DNA from: Flavobacteriaceae bacterium
GTDB taxonomy: Bacteria > Bacteroidota > Bacteroidia > Flavobacteriales > Flavobacteriaceae
NCBI GenBank assembly: GCA_947451475.1
Contig: CANFZC010000004.1
Location: 1 to 64,000, forward strand
Direction of reading: 5' to 3'
Length of the DNA stretch: 64,000 nt
The translations under genes and the position numbers were made by a program. Below, piece by piece: positions 27,484 to 36,769 of this stretch. Each line of letters begins with the position of its first letter. Within the stretch, counting starts at the first letter, position 1. The notes beneath the pieces were generated by a model. It did not search any database. It saw nothing but the letters and a program-made list of their open reading frames with translations, and was not told the origin of the DNA.

Positions 27484-29964
27484 TTAGAAATAGAATCCAA
27501 ATGACCCTTTAATTGTGAAGTTATTAGTATCGGGTAAGTTTCTATAATTGCCTCGCCATGCAAAGTCCAATCGAAACACTTTAAAAATATTACCAATACC
27601 TGCATTATACTCCCAATAAGGTTTTTCAGGAGCTTTATAGATCAACCCAGACGCGTTAATTGCTTTGTTTTGGTCTGAAACAGTGCCGTAGACTCCTTTA
27701 ATTCCTACAATTTCACGTAAATTCAATTTTCGTAATACAGGAATTCGAGCAAATATCTTTCCATTGAAATTATGCTCCCATTGTAAAGTTGCATATTGAT
27801 CCGCTACAAACTCATAGAAATTCAAATTACTAAATGTGTTTTCAATAATAAAATAAGTCTGATTCCCAGGCACAACACTCATTAAACCCAACGGAATTTT
27901 GCCATAAGTTTTACCCAACTCCATAATAAAATTAGACCGGCCTAAAGCACCAATAATAATGGGTTGTTTATAATACAATTGTAGTTTCTGATAATCAAAG
28001 TCACTTTTAATAAAACCTTTGAATCCTTGACTGTAATTCACAAAAAAGCGACTGTAGGGACTATCAATATCACGGCGCTCCACGCCATATCCTATCGTTT
28101 TCTTTTTTGGTGTATATTCAATCTGTAGATTCAATTCTGATTGCTTTACTTCACTTTTGGTAGTTGTAAAAGTATCATCCTCATAATAATCCAACTTAAA
28201 AGTAGACGAGGCAGACTCTAACGTTCTATAGGTAAATCCTAGTTGAAACGTTAGGTTTTTCACCGGTTCAATTTCTCCTTGAAGAGAAGTTAAGTTAATA
28301 TTAGTTAGCTTTCCATTTGAACCTGTAGTAAACAAACCAGACGAAGCATAACTCCTCCCCAACACATCATTGGTTGTAGTCAAACTTGCCCCTATCTGTT
28401 CCACATCTCGACGATTTCCACCGGATATAATAATTCGGTTTTTCTTATTGATCATCCATTTTCCAGAAGCACCATATTTGAATTTATTATCATCAAATCC
28501 ATAAGCTGTATAACCTTGTAAACGCCATAAATCATTAGGCCCAAAATAAGTTCTTCCACCAGCTCTAAGCCTCAATCCTTCCACTTGATTATATCCAATA
28601 GTAGAAAAAATGGGTCCGTAATCAAAATGCCCATACTGAATGTATCCACTTCCTAAAATAGAAACTAAATTATATATCTGCTTAAATCGTTTCACCGTTT
28701 TAAGCGTATCTATCATCTTGTATATTTTGACCTCATCTTTATTCAGCTTTTCAAATCTATTTTCTTGCCAAAATTCATCTGTCTTGGCATAGACAGAATT
28801 ATCTATGTAATTAACTTCATCTTTATAAAACTTATCAGGTTTCTTTTCATTAAATTTAAAATTCTTGTAAAGTGTTGTCCTTTTACCATAAACACCTTTC
28901 GATTCTTCTTTCTTTCTTAAGGCAAAATCAGACATCATATAATCACGAGTAGGTAAAAAAACAGAATCATTTAACACCTCAAATTCTTGCTCGATATAAA
29001 TATCTTTAACCCAGTTAATATTGGCACTTTTAGTAACCGCCATATTAATTGTTTTAATTGCAAACGTGGTATCATTTACCCAAAAATCCCCTTTAAAAGT
29101 AAGTTCATTTTTACGTCGAGGATAAAAAACTATATTATAACACAGCTTATTGTCAATTACCGCTGTATCCGCCAAAACATAATTATAGACGTCAATACCG
29201 GTGCGTGATAGAGGGCTTGTAAAACTCTTATCAAAGAAATTTAAATAATTGTCATAAATATCAAAATCACTATACAAATCTTTGATAAACATATTAACGC
29301 CATCTCCATTCCCCAATCCTGAGTTCTTATTTGCCTTTAGTATTTCTTTTGTTTTCTTAGTTTCATTATCTCCATAAAATTCTGAAAGGGTCTCATTAAT
29401 AAAAATAGGTAAATAGGTTTTTCCAGTTACTTTTGAAGTATCTACATTCTTGAACACAAATTCCATCCCTTTGAAAATCTTGCTTTTCATAAAGGCACTG
29501 TCTATGGTGTTCATATCAAACTCTACTTTTTCGTATTTATCATATTGATATTGTTTGAACATCTTCAATCCATTTTTTCGTCGACGCTCCCAAATTTTCC
29601 TAAGTATATCAAGCGCAGGATTATTTTTTTTGGATGTTTTACCTGCATATATTTTAACCTCTTTCAAGGTATTGCCTTCTGTCAATATAACCTTAAAATC
29701 ATAATTAACTTGTTTTGGCAATTTTACCTCTTTATCAGGAAAACCAACAAAAGACACTATTAAAGCAGTATAATTCTGTGGTGATTCAATATAAAAACGC
29801 CCGTCTTCATTAGAAACCACACCGGTCTTTGACCCTTTAAATACAACATTTGCGTAAGGAACCGGTTGCTTAGAATTGTCTAAAACAATTCCACTAACTT
29901 TCGTTTGGGCAAAAATTGTAGTAAGAAAGAAAACAAAAAATAAACAAGAAAATATTTTTTTCAT
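27484..29964 (-). CDS. DUF5686 / carboxypeptidase-like regulatory domain outer membrane protein
   Basis: CarboxypepD_reg VSGIVLDNSKQPVPYANVVFKG; large barrel with DUF5686-like layout; start MKKIFSCLFF at 29964 (ORF-track start extends into a terminator). Confidence 0.75.
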   Translation of the reverse strand: MKKIFSCLFFVFFLTTIFAQTKVSGIVLDNSKQPVPYANVVFKGSKTGVVSNEDGRFYIESPQNYTALIVSFVGFPDKEVKLPKQVNYDFKVILTEGNTLKEVKIYAGKTSKKNNPALDILRKIWERRRKNGLKMFKQYQYDKYEKVEFDMNTIDSAFMKSKIFKGMEFVFKNVDTSKVTGKTYLPIFINETLSEFYGDNETKKTKEILKANKNSGLGNGDGVNMFIKDLYSDFDIYDNYLNFFDKSFTSPLSRTGIDVYNYVLADTAVIDNKLCYNIVFYPRRKNELTFKGDFWVNDTTFAIKTINMAVTKSANINWVKDIYIEQEFEVLNDSVFLPTRDYMMSDFALRKKEESKGVYGKRTTLYKNFKFNEKKPDKFYKDEVNYIDNSVYAKTDEFWQENRFEKLNKDEVKIYKMIDTLKTVKRFKQIYNLVSILGSGYIQYGHFDYGPIFSTIGYNQVEGLRLRAGGRTYFGPNDLWRLQGYTAYGFDDNKFKYGASGKWMINKKNRIIISGGNRRDVEQIGASLTTTNDVLGRSYASSGLFTTGSNGKLTNINLTSLQGEIEPVKNLTFQLGFTYRTLESASSTFKLDYYEDDTFTTTKSEVKQSELNLQIEYTPKKKTIGYGVERRDIDSPYSRFFVNYSQGFKGFIKSDFDYQKLQLYYKQPIIIGALGRSNFIMELGKTYGKIPLGLMSVVPGNQTYFIIENTFSNLNFYEFVADQYATLQWEHNFNGKIFARIPVLRKLNLREIVGIKGVYGTVSDQNKAINASGLIYKAPEKPYWEYNAGIGNIFKVFRLDFAWRGNYRNLPDTNNFTIKGSFGFYF

Positions 29965-29975
29965 ATCCAAAAAAA

Positions 29976-30006
29976 AAACTTCATCAAGTAATTTTTGATG
30001 AAGTTT
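29976..30006 (-). terminator. terminator of pdhB
   Basis: RNA sense AAACTTCATCAA...TTGATGAAGTTT followed by a T run. Confidence 0.85.
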
Positions 30007-30026
30007 CAAATATAGGTAATTTTAAA

Positions 30027-31004
30027 TTATTTGTAAGCTACTTTTTTCACTGCTTTGATAACATCTTCGGCATTTGGCAACCATTCTTTTAGTAAAGTTG
30101 GAGAATATGGAGCTGGTGTATCAGCTGTAGTGATTCTCTGTATTGGAGCATCCAAATAATCAAATGCTCTTTCCTGAACCATATAAGTAATTTCAGAAGC
30201 AACACTTGCAAATGGCCACGCTTCTTCTAAAACAACTAATCGATTCGTTTTTTTAACTGAAGTAATAATTGTATCGTAATCCATAGGACGTACAGTTCTT
30301 AAATCTATAATTTCACATGATATTCCCTCTTTAGCTAGTACTTCAGCTGCAAGATCAGCTTCTTTAATGATCTTACCAAATGACACTATAGTAACATCCG
30401 TTCCTTCTCTTTTAATAGCAGCGACTCCTAATGGTATTGTATAATCTCCCTCTGGCACTTCTCCTTTATCCCCATACATTTGTTCCGACTCCATAAAAAT
30501 AACAGGGTCGTTGTCACGTATTGCGGCTTTCAACAAACCTTTAGCATCATATACTGTAGAGGGCACTACAACTTTCAACCCTGGTGTATTAGCAAACCAA
30601 TTTTCAAATGCCTGGGAATGCGTGGCTCCTAATTGACCAGCAGAAGCTGTGGGCCCTCTAAAAACCATTGGCATAGGAAATTGCCCAGCAGACATTTGAC
30701 GCATTTTTGCAGCGTTATTGATGATTTGATCAATTCCAACTAAAGAAAAATTAAATGTCATATATTCAACAATTGGACGACAACCATTCATAGCTGAACC
30801 TACTGCAATTCCAGCAAAACCTAATTCAGCAATTGGTGTATCTATAACTCTTTTGGGACCAAATTCGTCCAACATTCCTTTTGAAGCTTTATAGGCTCCA
30901 TTATACTCTGCCACTTCTTCTCCCATTAAATATACGGATTCATCGCGACGCATTTCTTCACTCATCGCTTCGGCAATCGCTTCTCTAAATTGTATCGTTC
31001 TCAT
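30027..31004 (-). CDS. pdhB: pyruvate dehydrogenase E1 component subunit beta
   Basis: MRTIQFREAIAEAMSEEMRRDESVYLMGEEVAEYNGAYK, GPTASAGQLGATHSQAFE. Confidence 0.93.
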   Translation of the reverse strand: MRTIQFREAIAEAMSEEMRRDESVYLMGEEVAEYNGAYKASKGMLDEFGPKRVIDTPIAELGFAGIAVGSAMNGCRPIVEYMTFNFSLVGIDQIINNAAKMRQMSAGQFPMPMVFRGPTASAGQLGATHSQAFENWFANTPGLKVVVPSTVYDAKGLLKAAIRDNDPVIFMESEQMYGDKGEVPEGDYTIPLGVAAIKREGTDVTIVSFGKIIKEADLAAEVLAKEGISCEIIDLRTVRPMDYDTIITSVKKTNRLVVLEEAWPFASVASEITYMVQERAFDYLDAPIQRITTADTPAPYSPTLLKEWLPNAEDVIKAVKKVAYK

Positions 31005-31034
31005 AAAAATTACTTTGTATCAATTTTGGATAGC

Positions 31035-31042
31035 AAAAGTAA
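31035..31042 (-). promoter_or_regulatory. putative -7 promoter element of pdhB (TACTTTTG)
   Basis: RNA-sense TACTTTTG matches TAnnTTTG upstream of pdhB. Confidence 0.5.
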
Positions 31043-31114
31043 AAATTTAAAATGATAAACCATTTTTTTTGGAGCTTTTTGTAGGTCGTATTTTCGAATA
31101 TATAGATTTCTAAG

Positions 31115-31130
31115 TTACGAAATCGATATA
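31115..31130. repeat. left copy of 16-bp direct repeat TTACGAAATCGATATA
   Basis: Exact match to 32754-32769. Confidence 0.85.
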
Positions 31131-31375
31131 TTATTAAAAAGGTTCCACTCCAACCCATGATACTTAGTAACTTCATTATCAAATCGGTTGGCTTTTTCAC
31201 TAGGCTCTTTTGCCAGTTTTGCACTTTTATCGGCTTGCTGTTCATCTCCATTCCTATGATATTTTACTGCGTATAAATGAGCTTTTGCAGCATACTGATG
31301 CTCTTCTGCTGCTCCTTTGTGGCTTTTGATACTATTCGATGTAGACTCGTTAAACGTTTCCCTAGTTTTAAAATT
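31115..31375 (-). pseudogene. startless ORF remnant (NFKTRETFNESTSNSIKSHKGAAEEHQYAAKAHLYAVKYHRNGDEQQADKSAKLAKEPSEKANRFDNEVTKYHGLEWNLFNNISIS)
   Basis: Open frame directly after, and in frame with, the TAA stop of the 107-aa ORF; no ATG; protein-like composition; stop codon falls in the 16-bp repeat. Confidence 0.5.
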
Positions 31376-31699
31376 TTATCCGTTATTTTCTTCCAGATTA
31401 TTATGATTGTCGCCACCAATACTATAACCATTGTTTTCTTCATCTTCATTGCCATTTTTTTCTTGTTCATCATCTAATTCCGAACCGGGAATATCAAGAT
31501 CTGAGCCCGATTTATCTTGATTGAAATCTTTCTCATTATTGATTCCATCATTTTTATTAGATTCTTTTGTTTTACTAATGTCCTCGGGATTGATTTCGAT
31601 TTCTTTTTTGTCGACATTATAAATATCTTGACTAGGAGGATAGTTAAGAAAACTCGGGAACTCCTGTTTAGACCTGCCTAATTTTGTTTCTTTTTTCAT
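31376..31699 (-). CDS. acidic small hypothetical protein (107 aa)
   Basis: ATGA overlap with upstream membrane ORF; protein-like sequence with acidic repeats. Confidence 0.65.
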   Translation of the reverse strand: MKKETKLGRSKQEFPSFLNYPPSQDIYNVDKKEIEINPEDISKTKESNKNDGINNEKDFNQDKSGSDLDIPGSELDDEQEKNGNEDEENNGYSIGGDNHNNLEENNG

Positions 31700-32112
31700 G
31701 ACTTTTCTTCTTTCGTTATCTTCGCTCTTTCACTTTTTAGCTTTAATTCTTCTATATCAGCATCCATTTTTTCTTTTTTCAATCCAACTCTAATAAAACC
31801 AAATAAACTCATATAAACATTAGCCAACCAAACTAATGAAAACATAGAAATAAGATAACCTCTCCAATCATAATACAACAGTTGAAATTCTGTCATAAAC
31901 AAAAAAGCTAAACTTACATAATGGCTAAAACAATATTCGCATGTGAATAAATAGAAAAATTTCCGGGTAAATAATGAATTGCTCCGTTTTGACTTTTTAA
32001 CACAAAACTCTCGTGGTTCCCTAAATATTTCTTCCCGAGTTACGGTCCAAGAAACACAAGCTATCGGAATTGCCAGTAGAAACAAATGCAATATTTGTTG
32101 ACTAAATAACAT
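31696..32112 (-). CDS. hypothetical integral membrane protein
   Basis: Hydrophobic segments; EYCFSHYVSLAF motif; overlaps the next gene by 4 nt. Confidence 0.65.
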   Translation of the reverse strand: MLFSQQILHLFLLAIPIACVSWTVTREEIFREPREFCVKKSKRSNSLFTRKFFYLFTCEYCFSHYVSLAFLFMTEFQLLYYDWRGYLISMFSLVWLANVYMSLFGFIRVGLKKEKMDADIEELKLKSERAKITKEEKS

Positions 32113-32189
32113 GATAATATAAATTTAAATTCTATTTCTTAACTTCAATCATAGCATTAGTCTATTGATGTCAAATCTTATCAATGCCA

Positions 32190-32645
32190 TCAATTTTTAA
32201 TTGGTACAATGAGCAGTAGTGTTTTTGCGTTTTTTAAAACACGCTCCGTAACACTGCCCATAACGGCATTTTCAAGCCAGTTTTGGCTATGGGATCCTAA
32301 AACGATTATATCGGAATGCAGCTTTTTTGCCGTCGCTAATATTACGGTTGAAAAATCTCCTTTCTCTGCTATAACGTCAACATCCGTTTTATTCAAACGA
32401 TATTTTATTTTATTTAAAAAATTCATAGAAGATTCTAATAGGCTTTCATTATTATCGACATTAAAAAAATCATAGCCGTAAAAACCCATGAATGGCTCAG
32501 AGTCTATAGTACTATAATAGGAATCATCAGCTACTACATGCAGTAGGGTAACTCTAGCATTCATAAGCTGAGCCAATTCAAAACCCTTTTCAGCAATTAA
32601 TTGAGCTGAAAGACCATAATCTAGTGCAATTAAAATTTTATCCAT
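32190..32645 (-). CDS. universal stress protein (UspA family)
   Basis: MDKILIALDYGLSAQLIAEKGFELAQ...DIIVLGSHSQNWLENAVMGSVTERVLKNAKTLLLIVP. Confidence 0.92.
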   Translation of the reverse strand: MDKILIALDYGLSAQLIAEKGFELAQLMNARVTLLHVVADDSYYSTIDSEPFMGFYGYDFFNVDNNESLLESSMNFLNKIKYRLNKTDVDVIAEKGDFSTVILATAKKLHSDIIVLGSHSQNWLENAVMGSVTERVLKNAKTLLLIVPIKN

Positions 32646-32677
32646 AAGTAACTTATTTATAATTTGAACGGTGGAAT

Positions 32678-32694
32678 TACATTTCGTAAATGTA
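32678..32694. promoter_or_regulatory. palindrome TACATTT-CGT-AAATGTA, candidate regulator site for uspA
   Basis: 7-bp perfect inverted repeat 33 bp upstream of the uspA start. Confidence 0.4.
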
Positions 32695-32753
32695 CATTAC
32701 CCCCATTTTTGAATATTTATAAAACTTATCTTTAATGTTATATAATTAACGCT

Positions 32754-32769
32754 TTACGAAATCGATATA
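32754..32769. repeat. right copy of 16-bp direct repeat TTACGAAATCGATATA
   Basis: Exact match to 31115-31130. Confidence 0.85.
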
Positions 32770-32818
32770 ATAGAGAAAATTATTATGCACGCATAGTACA
32801 TTATTCAAAATAATGTGC

Positions 32819-32826
32819 TAATTTTG
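32819..32826 (+). promoter_or_regulatory. putative -7 promoter element of etfB (TAATTTTG)
   Basis: Matches TAnnTTTG; 33 nt before ATG 32860. Confidence 0.55.
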
Positions 32827-32859
32827 TGCTTCGAATTTCTCAATAAACACTTAATAATT

Positions 32860-33606
32860 ATGAAAATATTAGTTTGCATCAGTCATGTGCCTGATACTAC
32901 TTCCAAAATCAATTTCATCAATGGTGATACCGAATTTGACACAAATGGAGTGCAATTTGTAATTAATCCAAATGATGAGTTTGGATTAACCAGAGCAATT
33001 TGGTTTCAAGAACAACAAGGTGCCCATATAACGGTTGTTAATGTTGGGAACACTGATGCTGAAGCAACACTTAGAAAAGCATTAGCCATCGGAGCAAACG
33101 AAGCTATCCGAGTAAATGCAACACCAATAGATGGCTTTTTTGTAGCCAAACAGTTGGCCGAAGTGGCTAAAGCAGGCGGTTACGATTTAGTAATCTGCGG
33201 AAAAGAATCTTTAGATTATAATGGTGGTATGGTCCCGGGAATGTTGGCTTCGTTGTTGGATTACAACTTTGTAAACTCTTGCACCGAATTAACCATTGAC
33301 GGAAATACAGCCAAAGCAGCACGAGAAATTGATGGAGGGAAAGAAATTATTTCAGCAACATTACCTTTATTAATAGGAGGTCAAAAAGGTTTAGTGGAAG
33401 AAAAAGATTTACGTATTCCGAACATGCGTGGCATTATGACTGCAAGAACAAAAGTATTAACCGTTTTAGAACCAGTGGCTGCTAATGTAAATACCAAAGC
33501 TGTGAAATTTGAAAAACCAGCACCAAAATCAGCTGTGAAATTGTTTACCGCAGACGATTTAGACGGCTTAGTAAATGCATTACACAACGAAGCAAAAGTT
33601 ATCTAA
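32860..33606 (+). CDS. etfB: electron transfer flavoprotein subunit beta
   Basis: MKILVCISHVPDTTSKI; VICGKESLDYNGGMVPGMLA; start moved from ORF-track 32815, which contains the promoter. Confidence 0.93.
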   Translation: MKILVCISHVPDTTSKINFINGDTEFDTNGVQFVINPNDEFGLTRAIWFQEQQGAHITVVNVGNTDAEATLRKALAIGANEAIRVNATPIDGFFVAKQLAEVAKAGGYDLVICGKESLDYNGGMVPGMLASLLDYNFVNSCTELTIDGNTAKAAREIDGGKEIISATLPLLIGGQKGLVEEKDLRIPNMRGIMTARTKVLTVLEPVAANVNTKAVKFEKPAPKSAVKLFTADDLDGLVNALHNEAKVI

Positions 33607-33622
33607 TTTAAAAACATACAAC

Positions 33623-34591
33623 ATGTCATTATTAATATATGCAGAATCTGTCGACGGAAAATTCAAAAAAGTAGCTTTTGAATTAGCCTCCTATGCAAAA
33701 AAAGTAGCCGAATCACTAGGAACAACTGTAACTGCTGTAACAGTAAATGCTACAAATGTTTCCGATTTATCAAAATATGGTGTAGATAAAATTTTAAAAG
33801 TTACTAACGACAAATTGGCTAACTTTAATGCTAAAGCTTATGCAGATGTTATCAAACAAGCCGCATTGAAAGAAAGTGCTAAAGTGATTTTATTATCTTC
33901 TACTACCGATAGTTTATACTTAGCCCCAAATGTTGCCGTTGGATTAGAAGCTGGATTTGCCTCTAATGTTGTGGGATTACCTACTAGCATTAACCCATTT
34001 CAAGTAAAAAGAAATGCTTTTTCTAATAAAGCATTTAACATTACAGAACTATCAACTGACATTAAAGTTTTAAGCTTAGCTAAAAACTCTTACGGAGTAT
34101 TTGAGAATACCTCAACTTCTATAGAAGAAGATTTTGCGCCTAGCTTAAACGATACTGATTTCGAAATGAAAGTAGTTGCAGTAGAAAAAACAACTGGTAA
34201 AGTAACAATTGCCGATGCAGATATTGTAGTTTCAGGAGGTCGTGGCTTAAAAGGGCCAGAAAACTGGGGGATGTTAGAAGAATTAGCTACTGTATTAGGA
34301 GCAGCAACAGCCTGCTCAAAACCAGTCTCCGATTTAGGCTGGAGACCTCATAGTGAGCACGTAGGACAAACTGGAAAGCCAGTTGCAACGAATCTCTACA
34401 TTGCCATTGGAATCTCAGGCGCTATACAACACATAGCCGGAATAAATTCTTCTAAGGTAAAGTTAGTAATCAATTCTGATCCTGAAGCGCCTTTCTTTAA
34501 AGTAGCCGATTACGGGGTAGTAGGTGATGCTTTTGATATTGTACCAAGATTAACTCAAAAACTTAAAGATTTCAAAGTACAAAACTCATAA
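33623..34591 (+). CDS. etfA: electron transfer flavoprotein subunit alpha
   Basis: VSGGRGLKGPENWGMLEELATVLGAATACSKPVSDLGWRPHSEHVGQTGK FAD-binding signature; start MSLLIYAES at 33623. Confidence 0.95.
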   Translation: MSLLIYAESVDGKFKKVAFELASYAKKVAESLGTTVTAVTVNATNVSDLSKYGVDKILKVTNDKLANFNAKAYADVIKQAALKESAKVILLSSTTDSLYLAPNVAVGLEAGFASNVVGLPTSINPFQVKRNAFSNKAFNITELSTDIKVLSLAKNSYGVFENTSTSIEEDFAPSLNDTDFEMKVVAVEKTTGKVTIADADIVVSGGRGLKGPENWGMLEELATVLGAATACSKPVSDLGWRPHSEHVGQTGKPVATNLYIAIGISGAIQHIAGINSSKVKLVINSDPEAPFFKVADYGVVGDAFDIVPRLTQKLKDFKVQNS

Positions 34592-34613
34592 ACCGAATTA
34601 TTAATTCAAAAAG

Positions 34614-34655
34614 GAGCTGTCAGAAATATATAATTTGTTGACAGCTCTTTTTTTT
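34614..34655 (+). terminator. terminator of etfBA
   Basis: GAGCTGTCA...TGACAGCTC + TTTTTTTT. Confidence 0.85.
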
Positions 34656-34836
34656 AGTATTCATTTTTTGGAGCGAAAAGTTTTTGTTACTTTGCAGTCC
34701 ATATTCCTACCATAAACTGCGAGTCCCGTCAAAACGGAATCTTTATGAAGCTGTCAGGGCTCAGTCCTTTATTATTGGAAAAGTATATAGTGCAAGGCAA
34801 AAATTAAATTCTAATATCCACAATCTAACAGCTAAA

Positions 34837-35463
34837 ATGAGTTTAGTAAAACTAACCATAAAAGGTATTTCCTATAGTCAAACACAAAATGGCGCCTATG
34901 CTTTAATTTTGAATGAAGTGGATGGAGAACGAAAATTACCCATCGTAATAGGCGCTTTTGAAGCACAATCCATTGCTATAGCCTTAGAGAAAGAAATCAA
35001 GCCCCCAAGACCTTTAACTCACGATTTATTTAAAAGTTTTGCTGATCGTTTTGATATCGTGGTAAAGCAAGTCATTATTCATAAATTAGTAGATGGCGTT
35101 TTCTACTCAAGTATCATTTGCGAAAGAGATAAAATAGAAGAAATAATAGACGCTAGGACCTCCGATGCAATTGCATTAGCATTGCGATTTAATGCCCCTA
35201 TTTTTACCTACAAAAATATTTTAGACAAAGCAGGAATTTATCTAAACACCAATCCAACAGAACATGAAAACGAGATCCCAGAGGATGACGGTGTTCTTTC
35301 AACACCTGAAACCTTTGGTCTAGATAACAATTCAAAAGTTGGTGATATTTATGCAAGCATGAGTTTGTCAGAATTGCACGATGTTTTAGAAAAAGCTGTG
35401 CAGGAGGAGGATTATGAAAAAGCAGCAAAAATAAGAGACGAGATTTCAAAAAGAGAAAGTTAA
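34837..35463 (+). CDS. bifunctional nuclease family protein (DUF151) with C-terminal UVR-like motif
   Basis: LPIVIGAFEAQSIAIALE, DARTSDAIALALRFNAPIF; C-terminal LEKAVQEEDYEKAAKIRDEI; start MSLVKLTIKG at 34837. Confidence 0.88.
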   Translation: MSLVKLTIKGISYSQTQNGAYALILNEVDGERKLPIVIGAFEAQSIAIALEKEIKPPRPLTHDLFKSFADRFDIVVKQVIIHKLVDGVFYSSIICERDKIEEIIDARTSDAIALALRFNAPIFTYKNILDKAGIYLNTNPTEHENEIPEDDGVLSTPETFGLDNNSKVGDIYASMSLSELHDVLEKAVQEEDYEKAAKIRDEISKRES

Positions 35464-35516
35464 TTAGGTTTTATTTACTTACACTTCTTATAACCTAACA
35501 AACAAATCAACATACA

Positions 35517-36341
35517 ATGAAACAATATCATGACTTAGTACGACATGTTTTAGAAAACGGTTGTCAAAAAGGAGATAGAACGGGTACTGGAACAAAAAGC
35601 GTATTCGGTTATCAAATACGTTTTGACTTAAGTGAAGGTTTTCCAATGGTAACTACCAAAAAACTACATCTAAAATCAATTATTTACGAATTGCTTTGGT
35701 TCTTAAAAGGGGATACAAATATTGGTTATTTAAAAGAGAATGGTGTTAAAATATGGGATGAATGGGCCGATGGAAAAGGCGATTTAGGCCCCGTTTATGG
35801 ACATCAATGGCGCAATTGGAATAGCGAAGAAATAGATCAAATCACCGAACTGATTGATACTTTAAAAAGCAATCCAAATAGTCGACGCATGTTGGTTTCT
35901 GCATGGAATCCATCTGTATTACCAAACACTTCAAAATCATTTGAAGTAAACGTCGCAAACGGTAAAGCGGCCTTACCCCCTTGCCATGCATTTTTTCAGT
36001 TTTATGTAGCCGATGGTAAATTATCTTGTCAATTATATCAGCGCAGCGCTGATGTTTTTTTAGGAGTCCCATTTAATATTGCTTCCTATGCCTTATTTAC
36101 CATGATGGTCGCTCAGGTTTGTGATTTACAATTAGGTGAATTCATTCACACTTTTGGAGACGCCCATATTTACAACAATCATTTTGAACAACTAGAATTA
36201 CAACTCTCACGAGAACCAAAAGCATTACCAAAAATGATCTTGAACCCCGAAATTAAAAACATTTTTGATTTTACTTTTGAAGATTTTACTTTGATAGACT
36301 ATGATCCACATCCCCACATCAAAGGAATTGTCGCTATATAA
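35517..36341 (+). CDS. thyA: thymidylate synthase
   Basis: [50 protein letters not shown]. Confidence 0.97.
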   Translation: MKQYHDLVRHVLENGCQKGDRTGTGTKSVFGYQIRFDLSEGFPMVTTKKLHLKSIIYELLWFLKGDTNIGYLKENGVKIWDEWADGKGDLGPVYGHQWRNWNSEEIDQITELIDTLKSNPNSRRMLVSAWNPSVLPNTSKSFEVNVANGKAALPPCHAFFQFYVADGKLSCQLYQRSADVFLGVPFNIASYALFTMMVAQVCDLQLGEFIHTFGDAHIYNNHFEQLELQLSREPKALPKMILNPEIKNIFDFTFEDFTLIDYDPHPHIKGIVAI

Positions 36342-36421
36342 ATTGCTGCTTAGATACGAAAGGCGGTAAAAATTATAACTAAGTAAGGCTCTAAAAAATC
36401 TTTGATGTACTTGGGAATTTT

Positions 36422-36459
36422 AAATAAGAAAAGCCGCTATAAAGCGGCTTTTCTTATTT
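36422..36459. terminator. bidirectional terminator between thyA and the E-set domain gene
   Basis: AAATAAGAAAAGCCGCT-ataa-AGCGGCTTTTCTTATTT, 17-bp perfect stem. Confidence 0.9.
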
Positions 36460-36472
36460 TACAATCATAAAA

Positions 36473-36769
36473 TTACAATGCTAATACACTATTTTCAGCA
36501 CCAGCAAAATCATTATAAGCGTAACTATCAGCCTCAGGATCATTAACATATGAACCATCTACTATATATTTAAATTCAAAAGAGTGATCTTTAGGCAAGT
36601 CAAAAACCGCTTTAAAAGTACCATTCTTTAATTTTGCTAATTCACCTTCCGCAGGATTCCAATTATTGAAATCACCCACTACAGCAGCTGCTGTCGCTTT
36701 TTTTGCTTCGATTGAAAAAGTAACTTTTACAACCGGTTTTGTTTTTATAAATTGTTTCTTAATAGCCAT
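36473..36769 (-). CDS. isoamylase early-set / glycogen-binding domain protein
   Basis: VVGDFNNWNPAEGELAKLKNGTFKAVFDLPKDHSFEFKYIVDGSYVNDPEAD. Confidence 0.88.
   Translation of the reverse strand: MAIKKQFIKTKPVVKVTFSIEAKKATAAAVVGDFNNWNPAEGELAKLKNGTFKAVFDLPKDHSFEFKYIVDGSYVNDPEADSYAYNDFAGAENSVLAL

Noticed and set aside
29965-30009. Extended N-terminus MKLHQKLLDEVFFLD of the DUF5686 protein
   Set aside because: Encoded by the pdhB terminator hairpin; the signal peptide begins at MKKIFSCLFF (29964).
30985-31251. 88-aa ORF upstream of pdhB
   Set aside because: Different frame from the protein-like startless ORF in the same DNA, low-complexity translation, overlaps the pdhB start and promoter.
31264-31473. 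69-aa ORFs on both strands (31264-31473 and 31277-31477)
   Set aside because: Lys/Met- or Phe/Ile-rich translations out of frame with the better supported 107-aa gene; likely spurious.
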